Assembly (NCBI RefSeq): GCF_022524485.1
Contig: NZ_JAKXMK010000001.1
Span: 172,329-236,328 of the forward strand
DNA from: Pseudonocardia alaniniphila
GTDB taxonomy: Bacteria > Actinomycetota > Actinomycetes > Mycobacteriales > Pseudonocardiaceae
Reading direction: 5' to 3'
Length of the DNA: 64,000 nucleotides
Every line of letters starts with the position of its first letter. The stretch's first letter is position 1. A model generated the notes under the pieces. The model saw only the letters and a program-made list of their open reading frames with translations, was not told where the DNA came from and did not search any database. The position numbers and the translations under genes are program-made. This document shows positions 60,941 through 64,000 of this stretch, in pieces.

Positions 60941-61582
60941 ATGTCGCAGCAGCTCGACTGGGAACTCGCCTGGCATGACCCGCGCCTGGACATTTGCGAT
61001 GTCTATCTGTTTCGGGGCACCGTGGGCACGGTTCTCGTCATGGACGTCGATCCGTTGTCCGGTTACCACGGTTTCCATCCCCAGGGGCTGTATGAGTTCA
61101 AGCTCGATCTCGACGACGACGGGGTCGAGGACGTCACGTTCTCCTTCACCTTCGACGAGGCGGATGCCGAACGCCGGCAGCGTTGGGTTCTTCGCCGGTT
61201 CGATCGGGCCGAAGCGCGAGGCGCCGTACTTCTCACGGGTGTCACGGGCGAGGTCTGCGCCGACGGCGGCACGGTGCGAGCCCTCGCCGGACCGGCGGCG
61301 GATCCGTCTTCCATGATGGACGCCCGCATCGCCGCGGCGCGCACGACGATCTCGGGCCTCGGGCGCGTCGCAGTCGAGGACTTCGTCCTCGACGATGCGG
61401 CAGGTCTGTTCGGCGGCACCGACGTCGGAGCGATCGTGATCGAGCTCGCCGACGAGATCCTGGCGACCCGCACCGTCGGCTTCTGGGGCGCGACCCTGAT
61501 CGACACCGACTCCGGCCCGTTCGTCATGTCGATGAGCGCCGCCCTCCAGCGTGGGAGTGAATGCGGGCTCGGCGCCCGGTAG
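60941..61582 (+). CDS. DUF4331-domain protein
   Basis: This 213-residue protein has the DUF4331 start DPRLDICDVYLFRGTVGTVLVMDV and FHPQGLYEFKLDLDDDGVED. Most members are larger, secreted proteins; this one is short and has no signal peptide. ATG 60941 has GAGGAGG upstream. It may be under control of the PucR-type gene that precedes it. The function of the family is not established. Confidence 0.9.
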   Translation: MSQQLDWELAWHDPRLDICDVYLFRGTVGTVLVMDVDPLSGYHGFHPQGLYEFKLDLDDDGVEDVTFSFTFDEADAERRQRWVLRRFDRAEARGAVLLTGVTGEVCADGGTVRALAGPAADPSSMMDARIAAARTTISGLGRVAVEDFVLDDAAGLFGGTDVGAIVIELADEILATRTVGFWGATLIDTDSGPFVMSMSAALQRGSECGLGAR

Positions 61583-61594
61583 CCGTCAACCGCG

Positions 61595-61653
61595 AGTGCC
61601 CCGCCGTCTGGGGCCAGGAGCTCGGAATCCTGGTCCCCCGACGGCGGGGCACT
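61595..61653. terminator. Terminator hairpin between DUF4331 and Pls-type gene
   Basis: AGTGCCCCGCCGTC (61595-61608) is the exact reverse complement of GACGGCGGGGCACT (61640-61653), a 14-bp stem with a 31-base loop. TTT follows on the plus strand. It lies between convergent genes and can serve both directions. Confidence 0.8.
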
Positions 61654-61693
61654 TTCGGTGTTTGCGCGGCCACCCACTCCGCTCGCCACCTCG

Positions 61694-64000
61694 TCATGCA
61701 GCAGCCTGGGCGAAGCCCTCCTGAAGCTCGATGGCCGGGTTTCCACCCCACCGCGAGTGCGGCGTGACGTCCTCGCCCTTCATGAGGTACGAGTCCGGCT
61801 CGAGCTCTGAGCCATCTCCCAGCGTTGCGCCGTACATGACGAACGCACCGACGCCCAGGGTGGAACCCGAGCCGATCGTGATGCGGTCGGACTTGAACGT
61901 GCCGTCCTCCTGGGAGTGGCACTGGATCTTCGAATGCACGTTGAGGGTGACGTCGTCGCCGATCGTCACTAGCGACCTCTCCGGCAGCCCACAGCCGTCG
62001 TCGAACAGCCGCTTGCCGACCCGCACACCCAGCAGCCGCCAGATCATGCTCTTGAAGGGGGTGCCGTCGAACGCTCGAAGGAAGTAGCCCATCGCAGGCA
62101 CCTTCCAGAAACGCTCGTGCCACCAGAAGTGCGGGTCGTAGATCGAGCAGTACCGGGGTTGCAGCCTGCGGAACCCGGTGACGGCCCGTTCGACCAGAAC
62201 GAAGTACAGAACGCTCAGCATGAGCAGGACGTCGGCCGGCAGGTCCACCCAGGCGCCGTACGCGTGGTAGAGCTCGTCGGCGGCCAGGAACAGCACGACG
62301 ACGCCGAAGAAGTAGCCCCACCGCGCAAGCAGGTACAACCCCATGGTCCGGAGGTTGTGCTTGTTCTTGGCGGCGAGGCGGCGGCGCAGCGTGCGCCCCC
62401 TCCGCAGGTTGTCGAACCTGGTGTCGCGGTGGACCGACCGCGGGATCTCGAAGCTGGGCGAGCCCAGCAGCCCGACGTTCTCCCGGACGGGTCCGTCGAT
62501 GGGCACCATCGCCTTCGAGGCCACGAGGCAGTTCTCGCCCAGGCGGCTCTGCGCGGGATAGGAGACGTTGTTGCCGAGGAAGGTGTGCGCACCGATCGTC
62601 GCCCGCGAGACGCGGAAGGACGTGCTCGTGTAGTCGGCATTGATGACCGACAGCCCGTCGGCCACCATCGCTGCCGGACCGACGGAAAACATGTACGGGG
62701 TCTCGTGCTTCACTTCAAGGCCGAAGTTGGACCCGGTCTGTTCCTTCCGGGACACGTCTCCACCGAGCCGATTCAGGTAGTTGACGATGTAGGAGCTGTC
62801 GCCGAACAGATAGGTGAAGAAGCGCAGGTTGGTCAGCCGCGTGATCGCCCGGTGCAGCGAGTGATGGAAGCCGTGCAGGGGATAGACCTTGTCCGGCTTG
62901 ATGAAGAGGCCGAGCAGGCGCGGCACGGTGGTCACGATGAGGAACCCCGCGAGCACGAGGCCGAAGAAGATGATGAAGGACGCGGCCAGGGCGTAGACGT
63001 AGAACTCCCAGTCCGTCAGGTCCAGCGCGTTTGCGCCCAGGAACACCGCCAGCCGCGGGATGGCGACGAGCACGAGCGCGACACCGCCGATCGTCACCGG
63101 TAGGCGTACGAGCAGGAGGCTCAGCAGCTGGAGGACCATTGAGGCGAACTTTCTCAGCGGGCGGACCCGGGCTCGCTGCTCGATCGTCTGGTAGTTCACT
63201 TCGGTGCGCCGTCCGGGAGACCCGTGCCAGCGTTCGCCGTCCGGTACGGACTGCCCGGTGTGCAGCGAGGAGGAGTTGCCGAGCTGGGTGTCGTCGCCCA
63301 TCGCCGTGCCGATATCGAGCACCGTGGCCTCGCCGACGTACACGTTCTTGCCGAGGGTGACACGGCCGGTCTCGATGAGGCCGGCGCGGCCGCGATAGCA
63401 GCTGAAGAACGAGTCCTTGCGGATCACGGTGTCGTCGCCGATGGTGAGCAGGTCGGTGCACACGGGCACGTCCCGGGAAAGGATCAGCACCCTCCGCCCG
63501 ATGTGCGCGCCGAGCGCTCTCAAATACAACAGATAGAGCGGCGAGCCGACGAACATGATCATCGGGCTCACGCGGACGAGCATCTTCACGGTCCAGAAGC
63601 GGACGTAGGTCAGGCTCCAGATGCGGATCTGCCGGGGTTTCCACCGACCGACGAGAAGCCATTTCGCCACGATCGGAAGGAGGGAGAGACCGATGAAGAT
63701 CGCTGCTCCGAACACGAGCGACCGCAGGTAGACGTGGGAGAGGCTGGAGGCTTCGGAAACCCAGTCGTACCCCTGCTCGAGAACGACCGCGACGAGGAAG
63801 GCGTACCCGATGTAGACCAGTAGCTGCAGGATTCCGCAGAGGATGTACTCGAACCGGTTCGCCCGTGCTACCACCTTGGGTAACGCCGTCGTCGGCAACT
63901 CGGCGGGGGTGGGCTCGGGTGCCGCGAGTGTTGTTGCGAGGCTTCTGAGGGTGGGGTGTGCGTAGACGTCCTGGATCGACACGGTCGGCAGATCGGGCCG
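61694..64000 (-). CDS. Carrier-domain + Pls/PosA-type C-terminal membrane protein (copy 2, 5' end outside window)
   Basis: This is a paralogue of the gene at 34097-36736, with about 768 residues visible. It includes the end of the carrier domain (RPDLPTVSIQDVYAHPTLRS), the membrane helices, beta-helix segments FLGNNVSYPAQS and TLNVHSKIQCHSQEDGTFKSD, and a closing TPHSRWGGNPAIELQ. The frame is open to the window edge. Whether an adenylation domain precedes the carrier here cannot be seen. It lacks an adjacent DUF2165 gene at its 3' side. Confidence 0.9.
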   Translation of the reverse strand, partial: RPDLPTVSIQDVYAHPTLRSLATTLAAPEPTPAELPTTALPKVVARANRFEYILCGILQLLVYIGYAFLVAVVLEQGYDWVSEASSLSHVYLRSLVFGAAIFIGLSLLPIVAKWLLVGRWKPRQIRIWSLTYVRFWTVKMLVRVSPMIMFVGSPLYLLYLRALGAHIGRRVLILSRDVPVCTDLLTIGDDTVIRKDSFFSCYRGRAGLIETGRVTLGKNVYVGEATVLDIGTAMGDDTQLGNSSSLHTGQSVPDGERWHGSPGRRTEVNYQTIEQRARVRPLRKFASMVLQLLSLLLVRLPVTIGGVALVLVAIPRLAVFLGANALDLTDWEFYVYALAASFIIFFGLVLAGFLIVTTVPRLLGLFIKPDKVYPLHGFHHSLHRAITRLTNLRFFTYLFGDSSYIVNYLNRLGGDVSRKEQTGSNFGLEVKHETPYMFSVGPAAMVADGLSVINADYTSTSFRVSRATIGAHTFLGNNVSYPAQSRLGENCLVASKAMVPIDGPVRENVGLLGSPSFEIPRSVHRDTRFDNLRRGRTLRRRLAAKNKHNLRTMGLYLLARWGYFFGVVVLFLAADELYHAYGAWVDLPADVLLMLSVLYFVLVERAVTGFRRLQPRYCSIYDPHFWWHERFWKVPAMGYFLRAFDGTPFKSMIWRLLGVRVGKRLFDDGCGLPERSLVTIGDDVTLNVHSKIQCHSQEDGTFKSDRITIGSGSTLGVGAFVMYGATLGDGSELEPDSYLMKGEDVTPHSRWGGNPAIELQEGFAQAAA

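Overview
The window is high-GC DNA with short intergenic gaps, frequent GTG starts, 4-nt ATGA/GTGA gene overlaps and strong GGAGG-type ribosome binding sites. Gene families include mycofactocin-type short-chain dehydrogenases, IniB-like proteins, LLM flavin oxidoreductases, PucR/CdaR and FCD-GntR regulators. Together these point to a chromosomal accessory region of a metabolically versatile actinobacterium. A Pseudonocardiaceae-like host is my best guess, but this is inference. I saw no transposase, phage gene, CRISPR array, tRNA or rRNA gene.\n\nLayout, left to right. (1) 1-5.1 kb: a sugar ABC uptake operon (binding protein, two permeases) ending in a GH29 alpha-L-fucosidase and a GntR regulator. 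(2) 5.2-13.1 kb, minus strand: katG, then the complete pqqA-B-C-D-E set (read pqqA to pqqE), preceded by a PQQ alcohol dehydrogenase with lanthanide-type metal ligands and a small PQQ-associated cupredoxin-like protein. A perfect dyad overlaps the probable operon promoter. (3) 13.4-15.4 kb: two tandem IniB-type Asp/Asn-rich repeat proteins. (4) 15.9-20.9 kb: cobalt-type nitrile hydratase (beta, alpha) with an LLM oxidoreductase, a divergent second LLM enzyme and a Bcr/CflA exporter. (5) 21.1-25.5 kb: three mycofactocin-type SDRs, a MoxR ATPase and a VWA protein in one operon, with a divergent MerR/GAF regulator. (6) 26.5-30.9 kb: a TetR regulator, then an APC permease, GNAT and SnoaL-like genes, and a frameshifted remnant of the MerR/GAF gene. 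(7) 30.9-33.1 kb: an ABC half-exporter coupled to a 46-residue Asp-rich peptide gene. (8) 33.5-36.7 kb: a DUF2165 membrane protein and a carrier-domain/Pls-type membrane protein lacking an adenylation domain; a second copy runs off the right edge (61.7-64 kb). (9) 37.6-42.7 kb: a peptide-type binding lipoprotein, a fused CoA-transferase, a carboxyltransferase and a biotin carrier, forming a probable transcarboxylase or decarboxylase. (10) 42.9-45.7 kb: an FAD/NAD(P)-binding protein and an SbnA-type PLP enzyme. (11) 46.3-48.56 kb: a non-coding array of about 18 semi-palindromic elements bounded by TTGATCA-type arms. (12) 48.6-56.2 kb: a methyltransferase and a catabolic cluster (two MFS transporters, RidA, FAH, cyclase, ACMSD-like amidohydrolase) around a GntR gene, with three GTATAC-type dyads forming a likely local regulon. 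(13) 56.8-61.6 kb: an unknown protein, a butanediol-dehydrogenase-like ADH, DUF302, a PucR regulator and DUF4331.\n\nMost modules read as uptake plus catabolism of alcohols, nitriles, organic acids and fucosides. Several use unusual cofactors (PQQ, probably mycofactocin, biotin, cobalt, possibly lanthanide). The items I rate most worth study are the GATC-rich element array, the A-domain-less Pls pair near an SbnA-type enzyme, the divergent carboxyltransferase operon, and the SDR-MoxR-VWA operon.
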